This document shows, piece by piece, positions 1-11,085 of a DNA stretch of 64,000 bases. Location: positions 51,369,674 through 51,433,673 of the forward strand of contig NC_073694.1 of NCBI RefSeq assembly GCF_029784165.1. The letters run 5' to 3'. Within the stretch, counting starts at the first letter, position 1. Each line of letters starts with the position of its first letter. This DNA is from Wyeomyia smithii. Its lineage: Eukaryota > Arthropoda > Insecta > Diptera > Culicidae. The translations under genes and the position numbers were made by a program. The notes beneath the pieces are model-generated. The model was not told where the DNA came from, did not search any database, and was given only the letters and a program-made list of their open reading frames with translations.

Positions 1-578
1 CAATTCGGATGGATCTTGGTTTTCTGTCGCTCCAAACCCGGCAATGGTTCCATCCAATCCAGCAAATGAACGTTGATCCCCCGGAGCTGGCAGCCGAATA
101 GAACGAACGCGTTTAGTGTATGTGATGGCATTGTTCAATCTTATGGTGGCCATATCGTTTAGTAGATTATCCGGGTTGTACTCCAGATGAACAATAACGC
201 CACTGGCAGAAAAGTTAGCAATTTGCATTGCCGAATCTTCGGCGTTGAAGTGGTGTGCCCCAAACACAGCCACGCCTTCACTAGCACCTGTGACACAACG
301 TGCCGCCGTTAACACATAAGTCCGAGTCAACACTGACCCCCACATAATGCTAGATTAAACCCCACTATGGGTAATAACAACACATGGAATGGAAACTGTC
401 CGACTTTGGCTTCCATACCATTGATTATCCTGGGATTTGGTTGTATATTACGCAATAGTTCCGAATTCTTCTTTGATCCATCCCAGTTCTCGAATTCTGC
501 GATAGAACGCACTTTGCTCCAATCGATTTCAACTGCATTCGCAGTCAGTAGTATAAACAGTAGCAGAAATGACTGCAT
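1..578 (-). pseudogene. Serine protease (chymotrypsin family, brachyurin-like), 5' part, frameshifted
   Basis: The reading frame starts at 578 with a signal peptide (MQSFLLLFILLTANA), a short propeptide and the activation site RIINGMEAKVGQFPFHVLL, typical of insect secreted trypsin/chymotrypsin-like proteases. After LALCGG the frame breaks in a G run near 343-347: five Gs are present where six would keep the frame (CGG-SVLT). Past the break the family continues through VLTAARCV and LLNDMATIRL to GTIAGFGA and runs off the left edge. The catalytic Asp of the NDMA motif is present. The catalytic His is Arg (AARCV instead of AAHCV, near 293-300). A working enzyme is therefore unlikely. It is either a decaying gene or a non-catalytic homologue with one sequencing error. 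The Ser region lies outside the window. Confidence 0.85.
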
Positions 579-778
579 TTTACTTCAATTCATCGACTTT
601 AACTGTCGCACAACTTCATTTACTTGATGAATCAATCTATCTGATCTGTTCATATAAAAGATAAGTTTTGTAAGTCTGTTTGTATGTAACTTCCAACATT
701 TGTATAATTCCAACTTTTGAATGCCTCAACCGATTTTCACCAAACTTGGTATTCGAGCTTCTTTTGCAAAGGAGGTAG

Positions 779-2175
779 TCATAGGCAGGGAGAGGGGTAA
801 CCTTTGTATTCCATCAAGGCAAGCAGAAAGAAGTTGTTCTTAGTATCAGAGTGGAAAATTTGATTATTCTTTGTCCAAACTCGAATAGAAATATATGTTC
901 TTTAGTAAAAACGTTTGAGTTCATCATACTTCGCAACCCGAATCTAATAGATTGACCTTTTCAACCTCTGGTCGGTTCCATCTGCAACCAAGTTTTGTCG
1001 CTATCCAAAATAGGCGTCTCACGGGAGATCAAGCAGTTGAATTTGAAGCACAGTGACGTTTTCAACGAAACCCTGGGATTGTGCAACAGGACCAGGATTC
1101 AACTTTATCTCAAACCTGGAAGCAAGCTTGTTTTCTGTCCAAGAAGATCTGTTAGATGCAGAACTCAACCGGCTCCAAAGTCTAGAAGTAATTACATCTG
1201 TCGATTTCTTGGAATGAGAAGCCCCAATCGTTAAGAAACCGGACGGCAGAGACTGGATCAAATGACGCTTTGGATGTCAACAACTACCCATTTCCAGTTC
1301 CACAGAAAATCGTCGCACAACTGGCAGGAAGTCTAGTATTCAGTGTCATCAATCTATCCGATGTCTACATGCAGTTCGAAATAGCCGAAGAATCAAAATA
1401 GCTTTTGACGATCAACACGCACAGAGATATGTTTCGCTTTAACCGCCTTACTGCTGGAGTCAAGTCCATGCCAGGCGCGTTTCAACCGTTTCCACGAATA
1501 ATCGACAGTCTCATCGCGGACATTCTTGGAGTTCGTCCGTTTATCGACGACGTTATCATCCTTGGCAAAGACTGGAATTCGCAGGATTAACTGCTCGTAA
1601 GACTAATAAATTTCGGGGTTCATCTTAAAATACAGAAATTGTTGCCAATCGTTGTTGCTGCGGACGCATTGAAAACCGAAATCGGTGACTTGCGAAGGCA
1701 GATTGTAGCAGAAGTACAATCCTGCATCAAATCACCACTTACTGTTTTCCTCGACGAATTTGGACTTCAACGTGAATCCAACGTAATTGATTTAGATATC
1801 CTGGAAATTCCTGAAGCTCACCCTGCTGCACATGAAGAAGTCTAAGAAATACTTCCACCACTACCAATGGCTAGAGAACAACAACCTTTCGATACTGCTT
1901 AACAGTTACCACACGATGAAGAAAATATATCTGAAGAGTCGGACGATGAAGCGCCAGAAACCCCTGATTGTCCCAGACGGCTCATTTTGCTGCCCTTCAG
2001 ATCTCAAAGGTACTGGTTGTTTAAAGAGGAAGATTCTCTATCAAGGCACCAAGAGAAAAGTTATCCTTGACAGCAGAGTGAAAAATTTGATTATTCTTTG
2101 TCCAATCTCGAATAGAAATAGTAGTAAGTTAACACTCTTAAGTTTATTTAAACCTTCGCACATATTACCCTGAAG
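779..2175 (+). mobile_element. Degenerate Ty3/gypsy LTR retrotransposon with large internal deletion
   Basis: Bases 1284-1620 translate as a gypsy reverse transcriptase core: YPFPVPQKIVAQLAG, INLSDVYMQ, an in-frame stop after EESK, LLTINTHRDMFRFNRLTAG, then RPFIDDVIILGK. The first catalytic Asp is Asn (INLSD). The FIDD box is intact. From about 1830 the other frame has an acidic, Pro-rich stretch ending in RRLILLPFRSQRYW, which resembles the tail of a gypsy integrase. About 50 bp at 846-895 recurs at 2073-2119 in direct orientation, in the expected place for the two LTRs. Integrase core, RNase H and most of gag are missing. The LTR boundaries are not exact. Confidence 0.75.
846..2119 (+). repeat. 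Pair of LTR-like direct repeats of the gypsy remnant
   Basis: The segment 846-895 (core GATTATTCTTTGTCCAA) is repeated at 2073-2119 with few differences, 1.2 kb apart, on either side of the gypsy RT relic. Weaker similarity runs on upstream (ATCAAGGCA..AAG). This fits decayed LTRs of one copy. A duplicated internal segment is the alternative. Confidence 0.5.
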
Positions 2176-3343
2176 AAAGAAAGGATTCTAATTGAAAAGA
2201 AAGTTTGTCTTGCATTATGGAAACTTTTTGAATAAATAAGATGATTTTACAGACACTCGAGTGATTCTCGATGCCATTTTCAAACTCAAGACAACGACTA
2301 ACGGCTTCGGGGAAGCTGTATAAAACTGGAGAAAACGTTTACAAACCTCCCAATATTGATGTTACCGGAACCAGGATGACGCTTAGGAACCAGAAATCGT
2401 TGTTCGACAGTGGCAACTTCCATTTTCTGGAAAGCTTGCTAAAAAGGAAAAAAGGCTTGAATATTCTCCAATGTTGGTATTTTCAAGGACTCATATGCCA
2501 GAACACAACTTGCAGACACATCATCGGCGGCGTACGATACAGTGAAACGCAACGAGCTGTGGGAAATAATGCGTGAACATGGTTTTCCAACAAAACTAAT
2601 TAAACTATTACGTGCGCCGCTTGACGGTTCTGCATCATGCGTCAGAGCAGTGGGCGAATTTTCGGACGCGTTTGTGAAGTTTGATGGTCTGAAGCAAGGT
2701 GACGTGCTCTCGAACTTGCTGTTCAACATATTCAAGGGCAGGTGTGCAGAGAAGCGACACCATCATCGCGGACGACATTGATATAATTGCTGTTAACCGT
2801 AGAGCAGTTGAGGAGGCCTTTATGCGAGAATTGAACTCCCCATTAACACTGCCAATACGAAGTACATGGTGGCTGGCAGAGAGCGTGGTAGTTCTGCGGA
2901 TGTTGGTTTTGCGGTGGAGATGTATAGAGTTACTTTCCGAAGTGGTCGACGAATTAGTTTATCTTGGTACTCTCGTGACATGTGACAACAAGGTGAGCCG
3001 CGAGGTGAAGAGAAGGATTGCGGCAGCGAATAGGGTTTATTACGGATTGCGAGCCAGCTTAGGTCCCGTAGCCCGTAGATACGTACGATTTTTGTGCTTC
3101 ATAGGACGCTCTACGGACATGAATCGTGGACGTGGAAGGAGGCCGATCAACAGGCGCTTGGGGTTTTCGAGCGTAGAATCCTGCGATCAAAACTCGGAGG
3201 CAAATGGGGTGTTGCGCAGGCGCATGAATCACGAGCTGTACGAAATAAACAAACACGCTGATGTTATCAAGCTGATGAAACACGGCAGGTTACAGTGGGC
3301 TGGCCACGTAGCACGGATGGTTGATGAGCGACAGGCGAAGATA

Positions 3344-5612
3344 CACGCAAAAGTTGAAGTCTTATACAATCATTGTGTCTTCCCGATTCGCACAAATGTT
3401 GCACAGAAATCGCACAATAAATTTGTGAAACCAATAACGCAACAGTTGTACTGCGAATACATTGACATGGAATGGAATCAGAATATGTATCATATACCGA
3501 CACTTCATTTCTCACGTCGAGTGTATTAGTGACTGCACGCGCTTTTTTCTCAAGCGACGAGAGAAATTTCTCTCTCGCTCGTAGAATTCCCATGTATGTG
3601 CGACAAGACTATAGACACTTCACACACAATTTGCAAGTTGCTCTTTCGCTTCTCTTTCGGTTCGGATTGCGACGCACAGTGGTCTGGAACTGCATATAGT
3701 CGGAAAAAAGTCAATTTTTCAACTTAATGCATCGAGCAAGCCCTCTTCGGGAATTATTTCTGCAGGGTTTAAGCTAGTGAAAAATCATCAGAATGTTTGG
3801 ATTATTAATGTTGTCATACATTTAACATAGTTGAGAAAGTGGGCTTCTTGTTCACTCACGGCTTCTCTATTTTCACGTTTTTGGCCCAGGTGATTTATTA
3901 CAGAATTCAGAAGTAGTAATGAATGTTATAATAGTGTCGAAATGGTTATATAGCCTTACTCTAGCATTCTAACACATTCAGATATCCTTTTTAAAGCCGT
4001 TTCATGGAAACAAGCCCTCCACAAAGTAGGTATAATGAAATACTTGGCATTCCAACTTTATGTATAGTTTTAAATGGTATCTCCGCCGATACCCGCGCTC
4101 ATTCAAAGACTAAAATGTTCCATCGTGCTCATAGAGACAGGAGCAAAAAAGTTTTCTGGGCAATTTTCGCCGAAACGTTCACAATATCAAAAACAAAAAC
4201 GAGCGTGCGACGCGCAAGCGGCCATTTTTTAGCAAGCAATGTTAGCTTAGAACGCTACTCATAAAATTAAAATTCAAACTACCTAAATATTAATAGCCGT
4301 TACGCATACCTTAACTTGGTTTGATATACCTGGAACGTGAAATTCGAGATTTTTCGGGTTTTTTTCTTAAGCATGCTATAAGCAGGGTTGATATTTGTTG
4401 ACACTCTTGAGTGAAAGTGAAAAGAAGCATCCATAAACGTTATTTTTTTACAATCCTTTCAGAGTTCTCCCTTCCCGCTTTTTGCATGGAAGTGAACTGT
4501 CGAAACACCTCATTATATTTCATGCGATGGAAGCAATACAACAAAATCAGTTTATCAGTTAACGAAGATTGTCAAGGCATCGGTCAGTGTCAGTGAAAAA
4601 GTGTTTCGGTAAGGTTCATTTTGGTTGAGTGGACTGTTTGTTTTTCTTTTTCGCTTTGAAGTGAAGATCATTTGGTTGGATTTGTCGTCAAATTTCATTC
4701 CGTAACCGTGAACGATGCGCGCGATCTATTTCATCTGAGTATAACAGCACGTTACTAGGACAAAAATCTAGTGTATCTGAAAGAGTGCTGCGATCGTTGA
4801 AAGCGAAAATTGAAAATGATTGGCTGTAATTTTCGAAGAATTTTGCTGGGGAAAATGACTTTTATCAGCACTGGCTATAAGTAGCCGTAAATCATGTTTT
4901 TTTAGAATAATTGCTAAATTTCTCAAAAAATACATCAGGTACTAACTTCATGTCCAAGGAAGAGTTCCTCAGAATACTGTTCTCTACAAACTTTCTTTAG
5001 ACATTATCCTTTTATTTTGCTTTCTTGAGAAGTTAGCGATAGCGCCCCCCTAGTGGTGAAATTTCGAACTACATAGCCATCACCAAAAGTTGGCCAGTAG
5101 TTTCAGGATCAACTTTCGAGAAGACATCGTTCATCTGGGAGGCAACCCTTAGTAGTTATTAATTTCGCCCTGATTCCAGCCCTTTCCGACCACTGTGCGA
5201 CGCGCAAGGCGATATCTCGTTGCTTCGCGAAATGAGCGAGACACCCCTGCTGTACATACTTGATACCAGTGTTGTTAGTCTCTCACTCATACTGTCGGTG
5301 CGTGCTTGCTGCTATGAATGCATGAAGAAGAAGAAGTATCTCGAAAGACTTGAAAAGCGTAGCATATGTCTCGTCCTCAAGCAGAAAGGAGGAGAATGGT
5401 TTTGCTTCTCGCTCGCTTTGCAATGCTGCTTGATACCAGTTGAAACTGTTTAGGTGTAGTAGTTCGGAGCTGCCAAATACATTGGAGAAACGCTAGAGCA
5501 TTACTTGCGTTATGCCCAACACGCAATCATTGTACTGGTTCCGAATTACATCAACAATTGCGCTAAAAACGCACAATTTTGTACCGGTTTCGCACCATCC
5601 AACTTTTGCGTG
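3344..5612. mobile_element. TA-target DNA transposon/MITE inserted in RTE copy
   Basis: Perfect 13-bp terminal inverted repeats, CACGCAAAAGTTG at 3344-3356 and its complement at 5600-5612, are flanked by TA on both sides (3342-3343 and 5613-5614). The element interrupts the RTE protein between QAK and the downstream RPRTRW region. Without the nested Transib it would be about 740 bp. No transposase was seen. TA duplication suggests Tc1/mariner-type mobilisation. Confidence 0.75.
3675..5197. mobile_element. Transib-like DNA transposon, non-autonomous
   Basis: The ends are CACAGTGGTC (3675-3684) and GACCACTGTG (5188-5197), flanked by a 5-bp duplication CGACG (3670-3674 and 5198-5202). A CACWRTG-type end with a GC-rich 5-bp duplication of form CGNCG is the hallmark of Transib transposons, relatives of the RAG recombinase. 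The end heptamer here equals the RAG signal heptamer CACAGTG. I saw no transposase in the 1.5-kb interior, so it is probably an internally deleted derivative. It is nested inside the TA-MITE. Confidence 0.75.
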
Positions 5613-5724
5613 TATTATTAAGCAGAGAACCGGATAGAAGCCGACGACTACGAGGAAGACCTCGCACGCGCTGGATGTGTGCTGCCCATGAGGATGCCAG
5701 AGCAGCGTGTGTAAGGGCAGACTG

Positions 5725-6978
5725 AAGAGGAGCGTATCATCGGGGGACTCTTTCCACGCCACGAGCCTAGTCCTTGGCCTCCGGCAGTCGAGTCTCACGT
5801 CCGTGAGCGACGACAGCCGTGTCGAAATCGAGGGAGAGGTAAGGGTTACGAATAGCGAACCTATACATTAGAGAAATGACAAGACACTCACCGTTAAGGC
5901 AACTGTCAACATCAAAACGGGCGAGCTGTATAAATTTGCATTGCCGTTATCCGTTTTGATGTTGACAGTTGCCTTAACGGTGAGTGTCTTGTCATTTCTC
6001 TAATGTATAGGTTCGCTAGTTACGAACGAGGAACTCATCGTGATCGCCAACTCCCTAAAGGTGAGCAAGGCACCGGGACGGATGGAATCCCTAACCTGGC
6101 AATCAGGCTGGCGATGAAAACGGCCCCCGGGCTGTTTCGGGCAGTCATGCAGAGGTGCCTGGACAGGTGGAAGCGGCAGAGTTTGGTCTTACTGCCGAAA
6201 GCCGGGAAACCGCCAGGGGACCCATCGGCATACAGGCCTATCTGCCTGCTGGACACTGCGGGCAAGGTGCTTGAGAGGATTATCCTCAACAGACTGGTAA
6301 GGTACACGGAGGGTGTAAACGGTCTGGCAAGTAACCAGTTCGGTTTCCGGAAGGGCAGGTCCACGCTGGATGCTATCCTCTCCGTCACCAAGACGGCGGA
6401 GGTAGCACTCCAGCGCAAGAGAAGGGGCATACGCTATTGCGCAATCGTCACGCTTGACGTGAAGAATGCGTTCAATAGCGCCAGTTGGGACTCCATAGCG
6501 CTTGCGCTCAGGTGCATCCATGTACCGGTGTCGCTGTACAAGATTCTGGAAAACTACTTCCAGAACCGAGTACTTGTTTACAACACGGAGGAGGGTCAGA
6601 AGTGCGTCCCAATTACCACAGTAAACTTCCACCTGACACAGATTCTGTCGGGTCATGGGGAAGAGACTGCTGAGCATGTCTTCTTCGTATGTCCATGATG
6701 GTTATGAGCGGGCCAGACACTACTCCGGACAACCTAGTTCATAGAATGTGTGAAGACTCGAACATCTGGAGGGCGGTTTGTGCAGCCGCCTCTCAAATAG
6801 TCCTAGAGCTGCAAAGCAGGCGACAGGTTGACCACCAACACGCCAGTGTTAGCTAACGGCCAGTCTCCAGGTTAGTTAGCTAATTAGCTAAGAGACTTAT
6901 AGAGACAGGAAGTTGCTCAAAGCATAAAAGCCGCTCCCGAAGCAACACTTAGCGGTCGTCCCGGGGAGTATTATGGGG
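5725..6978 (+). mobile_element. R1-clade-like non-LTR retrotransposon fragment
   Basis: The frame reads ERIIGGLFPRHEPSPWPPA at 5729, then, across the inserted hairpin MITE, VTNEEL, KAPGTDGIPNLAIRLAMK, AYRPICLLDTAGKVLERII, NQFGFRKGRSTLDAI and VTLDVKNAFNSASW. It then jumps at about 6600 to the C-terminal region (VNFHLTQILSGHG, EETAEHVFFVCP). The YxDD box is in the deleted part. The 3' UTR (about 6860-6978) matches the end of the minus-strand copy at 45.7 kb (GGGGAGTATTRTGG), so both belong to one family. The R1 clade is inferred from protein motifs. Confidence 0.8.
5853..6018. mobile_element. 166-bp hairpin MITE with perfect 68-bp inverted arms
   Basis: Arms 5853-5920 and 5951-6018 are perfect inverse complements around a 30-bp loop. 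The flanks carry the 8-bp duplication GTTACGAA (5845-5852 and 6019-6026). Removing one duplication and the insert restores the R1 frame VRVTNEELIVIA. An 8-bp duplication points to a hAT- or P-type transposase acting in trans. The arms show no mismatch, which suggests a young insertion or strong constraint. Confidence 0.85.
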
Positions 6979-7039
6979 TGGAGACAGGATCAGACAGGAT
7001 CGTTAAAAATCTGTCCACGTGGTATGTGGATGGCCCCCA

Positions 7040-7560
7040 ATGACATTTCATCGGAACTCGCAGCTCGTAATGTTCAACTGCCACATCGATGGAGTCGTGC
7101 TCAACAGGGTTGAAGAGATGAACGACTTGGGTGTGACAATAGATGAAAAAACTCTCCTTTGCTAGTCATCGATCGGCCGTCATTGCTAAGGCTAATCGAC
7201 AGCTGGGGTTTATAACCAAATTAGCCAAGCTGAACTGGAGTTTACGAATTGAAAGAGTTCAAAGGAGATTTGTCCGAATTGCTTAACGAAATTTTTTATG
7301 GCGTGACCCATACAGTGATCGGTGCAAACTTATCAATCTTGACACCCTAGCTCGGCGGCGGAAGATTCAGCAAGCAACATTTGTCGCTAAGCTTCTGAAC
7401 AATGAAGTAAACTGTCCCAGACTGCTATCATTACTTCATATTCGTGTCCCACCGCGTGCTCTAAGGATTTCTACTCTTCTACGAACATAGCGTTTGGATT
7501 TAATGAGACTATGTTTCCGGTGATACGTGCATTTACTTCTGCTGAAGTATTGTTTGAATT
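7040..7560 (+). mobile_element. Jockey-clade-like non-LTR fragment (RT C-terminus)
   Basis: The frame reads FNCHIDGVVLNRVEEMNDLG, VTIDEKLSF, AVIAKANRQLGFITK, then ERVQRRFVRIA, a stop, WRDPYSDRCKLINLDTLARR and KIQQATFVAKLL. This is the post-polymerase region of Jockey-type ORF2 proteins. An internal deletion joins the FITKLAK part to the RVQRRFV part. The 3' end is ill-defined. Confidence 0.75.
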
Positions 7561-9204
7561 TGGAATTTGAATTTCCAGTAGAGTAGCAAGATCTGCTTGT
7601 TTTACATTATGACGTTGCCTCAATAATAACATTAAGTGGACAAATCTGCATAGGATATTGAAACAGTGTGAATGTGAAATCGATAAAATATATTTGCAAA
7701 TATTTGAACGAAGAAAGAAGCAATGCAGTATCAGCTGGGGAGATACGTTAGCAGCAATGAAGCAGTTTGGTTATTCTAATTCCCAATTCACGAAATTAGT
7801 GTGCAATTAAAAATGGTCATAGAGTTTATTTTGCACCAAAATGCGCCTCATGGATCATCGATCATCCAGCGAAAACGACGTTAACTGCATTCTTTGAGTT
7901 ATACCACAATATTGTACTTCGAGAAAAATATTTACGAGAAGAATAGTCGGATAACCCATTCATAGATGACATTTTTTGAAGTGAATGCCCTGGATCGAGC
8001 GTACACGGTTTATCCCAACAATGCCGAGTGCTATTTTCGGAGGTAAGAATAAAATCAATTTGGAACTCAGATTCTATTTATTTCGTGTTGATAATTTTTT
8101 AGAAATGCTTCTTTATTCAGTTCGAGGACCAAGGTCTTTCGTGAAGTTGAGAACAGTGAACCAAGGTGTATGCCCGACTTTTTGAGAGGCATGCCCAAAA
8201 TTAGGACTGTTGAAAGGATACCACCACTGATATGACAGTTTACGAGATGCAGAATTGAGGTCAATTAAGCAAATCGAACCCAAAAACGTGGTGGGAAAAT
8301 TTAGAAAGGCTGTAGATGGTAAAGACATACTCTCTAAAACCCGAATATAGCAATGATGTTTATCACATTTTTTACCAGGCTTCAATTATTCCTGAGGACA
8401 AGTATGTGGCTATGATCAACGAATTATGGCGCAACTTGGTTTGCTATCACCGATAAGAGACGCGCAGTTCGTATTTGCAGTAGGTTAAATACGAAGGAAA
8501 ATCGTATCGTAGAAAAACGAAAGCTTCTTAATCAAGATAAGAAAAATGCGTATCGATTGATCATGGATCATATAACAACAAAACAAGAAGGTGTTGTTTT
8601 CCTAGATGCTTCTGGAGATACAGGAAAAGTTTTCTTATCACGCTGATTTTGGCGGAAATAAGAGGTCAGGGTGAAATAGCTCTTGTTGTTGCGTTCTCTA
8701 GAATTGCAGTGACACTATTAGAAGAAGAACGAAGTGTACATTTTGCCTAACAGTTACCTTTTAACATTGCTTGGTAGAAAAAAATCACAGGAGGGTTGTG
8801 TGCAAAGCCACGACCGCAATGTTGAAGTAGAATACTTTTACACAGCTCTACTTACGACTGTACATTAACCTACGGCCGGGCGAATCGGTTCGCGCCGCTT
8901 TTCGCGTTTAGCCTGGCAGAGGTCTAATGCGCACGACCAACACAATAGAAAGGTGTTTTTACATTGAAAATTAGACACGGCTTTACTGGAGTAAGTGTTG
9001 GTAAATGCATCAACCGCTAATACCGCCGCTATCGTACGAAAGTCAGCCTGGCAGAGGCCTGAGACGTGGTGACCAACCACAGGGCAAGTGATTTGTTTAA
9101 TTTGAAGGCAGCCACAGGCGCAACCCGCTGCTATCCTCTGTTACTGCTGAGTGCTGATACCTGCTGTCAACGTTGTGGACGGTCCATGCAGCTCACCATC
9201 CGAC

Positions 9205-10285
9205 TGATGAATGTAGCTAGTTTGCTCAGAAACACTCTTTTATAGTCGAAGGGTGCTACGAAATAGGCCACGCCTTTCTGTTCAGTTTTACCATTTTGTA
9301 ATGTTCTTCAGACGAATTGTTCCACAATTCGCATTTGATTTTTGTATCCAGCGAATAAACACCGTGCTCTCACACACGCAACGATTTATCCCTAACCGTA
9401 TTGTGGCTTGTAACATCAAGCGATTACGTTTGCTCGCTGTTGCGTGTTGCATCATGTTGCAGCTTGGCAGCTGGGAGACGACGAAATTCTGTTCATGCTG
9501 ATTGATTGAATCGACTTCATATTAGCTCTGCATAGTCGAACTAACTGCTTTTGTGAATGCGTTCTAACAGGGCAGTTTGTTATTCAAAATCGGTTATGCT
9601 GATCACAGCCTTTGCGCTGCCCCAACAGTGGGGGGTTAACTCAAGTAAAAATTAGACAACCACAACAGAATTTGATTGCATCCCGCACAGAATGTCTGCT
9701 TGTGTTGATGCCAGAAAATTATTAACCTTCAATTATTTTTTTATTTGCCTTCAAAAAAGCATTTTGCGGTTTAAAATCGGTTGCTAATTACAACCTTTGA
9801 GCTGCCCTAACATTGGGGGAATTAAGATACACTGACAACATGCACTGTGGAATCTATTTTACATTCAGTAAATTCGACGAGTGCGACAGGTTTAAATTGC
9901 TAGGATGCAACACAGAATGCTTGCTTGCGTTGACAAAAAATTATTAACTTTCAATGATATGTTTATTTGCCTTGAAAAAGGCATTTTGATATTCAAAATT
10001 GGATTTCCTGATGGCAATCTTCATGCTGCCCCAACACGGGGGGAATAATGGCTGTCTGGCGACACACGCTGAGAAAAACCGCGCTGCTCCTGAGACGTGG
10101 TGACCAACCACAGGGCTAGTGCTGCTGCTAAGGAAGGACGACTGCTGTTGTCGGTGTCTAGAACTATTATGAGCGGCTCCGGCTGAAACAGGCTCTTATA
10201 TAGGCCAAATAGCATGTTTTCAATTGCAAGGTACATGATCCTGTCGACCGTGCTTGGGAAGCAAGCATATAACGACCAATCAGAG
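9205..10285 (-). promoter_or_regulatory. Two TATA-type promoter-like sites, minus strand
   Basis: On the minus strand, ACTATAAAAGAGTG (about 9246-9233) lies roughly 30 bp before an insect initiator-like TCAGTC. TATATAAGAG (about 10203-10194) lies 75-80 bp after an inverted CCAAT box (TGATTGG, near 10285). Both sit inside the repetitive insertion and no gene follows either one. They may be relics of a duplicated regulatory segment or chance. Confidence 0.25.
9575..10050. repeat. Three diverged tandem units of about 190-220 bp
   Basis: The motif ATTCAAAATCGGTT (or close variants) followed by a GCTGCCC(C/T)AACA..GGGGG stretch recurs near 9583, 9772 and 9993. The shared unit also includes AGAATGCTTGCTTG and AAATTATTAAC. 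Units have diverged strongly, so this is an old tandem array. Confidence 0.6.
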
Positions 10286-11085
10286 GTCGAATTTTTCGTT
10301 TTGACAAGGCTTGACTATTTGCAATAGTACAATAGTGTGAATGATAATATTACAGTTATCTTATTTTGGGAAGAATCTTAGAAGATTTTTCAATCTATTG
10401 CTGCAAGAACGAAGGAAATCAATCGAATACTAGCCGATTTATTAGCATTTGAAATTGGACATATTATTCACTTTTTTCGGTTTTAGATTTTCATTTCACA
10501 TCCCTATGTAGCCGAATTTCCTGAGAGAAGTATTCTACTTCAAAATCGAACTGTAACATAATCAAGTCCAGTAGAAAAGCTAAGACGCTTAAAGTGCGCG
10601 AGTTGATAATTTGGTATGAATGGCTTATAGGAAAGACCTCAGAGAAAACAATATCTCGATGGAAGGAGTATCGGTTGTACTTTGTAGAGATTTTCGGCAT
10701 ACGCCGCGCGTTATTCCAAAATTAACATCAGCTGATGAGATCTATGCATGCATGAAATATTTTTTCTTTTGTAAATATGTAAACTAAATATTTTGATATA
10801 AAGCGCCACGATATAACAATATTTTACTTTTTCAGGCCACTTTGAAACAAAACATGAGAGTTTTTTGGAGAGATAAGTATGTCAAAACCTTCGCATTTTT
10901 TTTGGAAATCAGTGAAGGTAAAGTAGTAGTTGATTCTTCCGGTGGCATCAAATTTAAGTCCATCGATACTGTCAAAGATGTCGATGGGGCCATCCATTCT
11001 CCAATGGAATTTTTGAACCCACTCGATCAAGGTGGAATGCCTTCGCATCGATCAGAAGGAGTCTACGAGTACTATTTCTGAATGT

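Larger units (their letters stand above)
2495..5725 (+). mobile_element. RTE-like non-LTR retrotransposon fragment (family A), split by a MITE
   Basis: Bases 2525-3341 encode pieces of the same protein as the nearly complete copy at 50.9-53.9 kb: AAYDTVKRNELWEIMREHGF, GLKQGDVLSNLLFNI, then, after deletions and frameshifts, LGTLVTCDN, GHESWTWKEADQQALGVFER and QWAGHVARM. The YxDD region is deleted. The protein breaks after the codons for QAK at 3341 and resumes at 5618 with RLRGRPRTRWMCA. Everything between is a later insertion. The copy ends about 5725 at the junction with an R1-type fragment. It is a dead remnant. Confidence 0.85.
8822..10543. mobile_element. Unclassified 1.7-kb insertion in the Helitron, 16-bp inverted ends
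   Basis: The sequence TTGAAGTAGAATACTT at 8822-8837 occurs inverted at 10528-10543, and the Helitron protein is interrupted between about 8775 and 10545. Inside are a direct repeat containing GACGTGGTGACCAACCACAG (near 9063 and 10093) and three diverged tandem units. No long reading frame and no clear target duplication were seen. The left junction is uncertain by about 50 bp. Confidence 0.5.
7600..11085 (+). mobile_element. Decayed Helitron (Rep/PIF1-helicase protein), split by an insertion
   Basis: Scattered frames align in order with Helitron helicase proteins: QYQLGRYVSSNEAVWLF (near 7727), NGHRVYFAPKCA and KTTLTAFFELY (7830-7905), AYTVYPNNAECYF (near 7996), VRGPRSFVKLRTVNQGVCPT (8118), the Walker A region LDASGDTGKVFLITLILAE (8600) and LPFNIA (8754). 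After a 1.8-kb interruption they resume with CNIIKSSRKAK and LIIWYE, a spoiled Walker B (10550-10610), TPRVIPKLTSADEIYACMK (near 10695), LKQNMRVFWRDK (10842) and SPMEFLNPLDQGGMPSH. Many frameshifts and lost key residues show it is dead. Confidence 0.85.

Noticed and set aside
4205..4225. GTGCGACGCGCAAG also present at the right Transib border (5196)
   Set aside because: A single 14-bp coincidence inside the element. It does not define another boundary.
10771..10835. 65-bp GT...AG intron inside the Helitron helicase
   Set aside because: Splicing there does not restore the protein frame. More likely a small insertion and decay.
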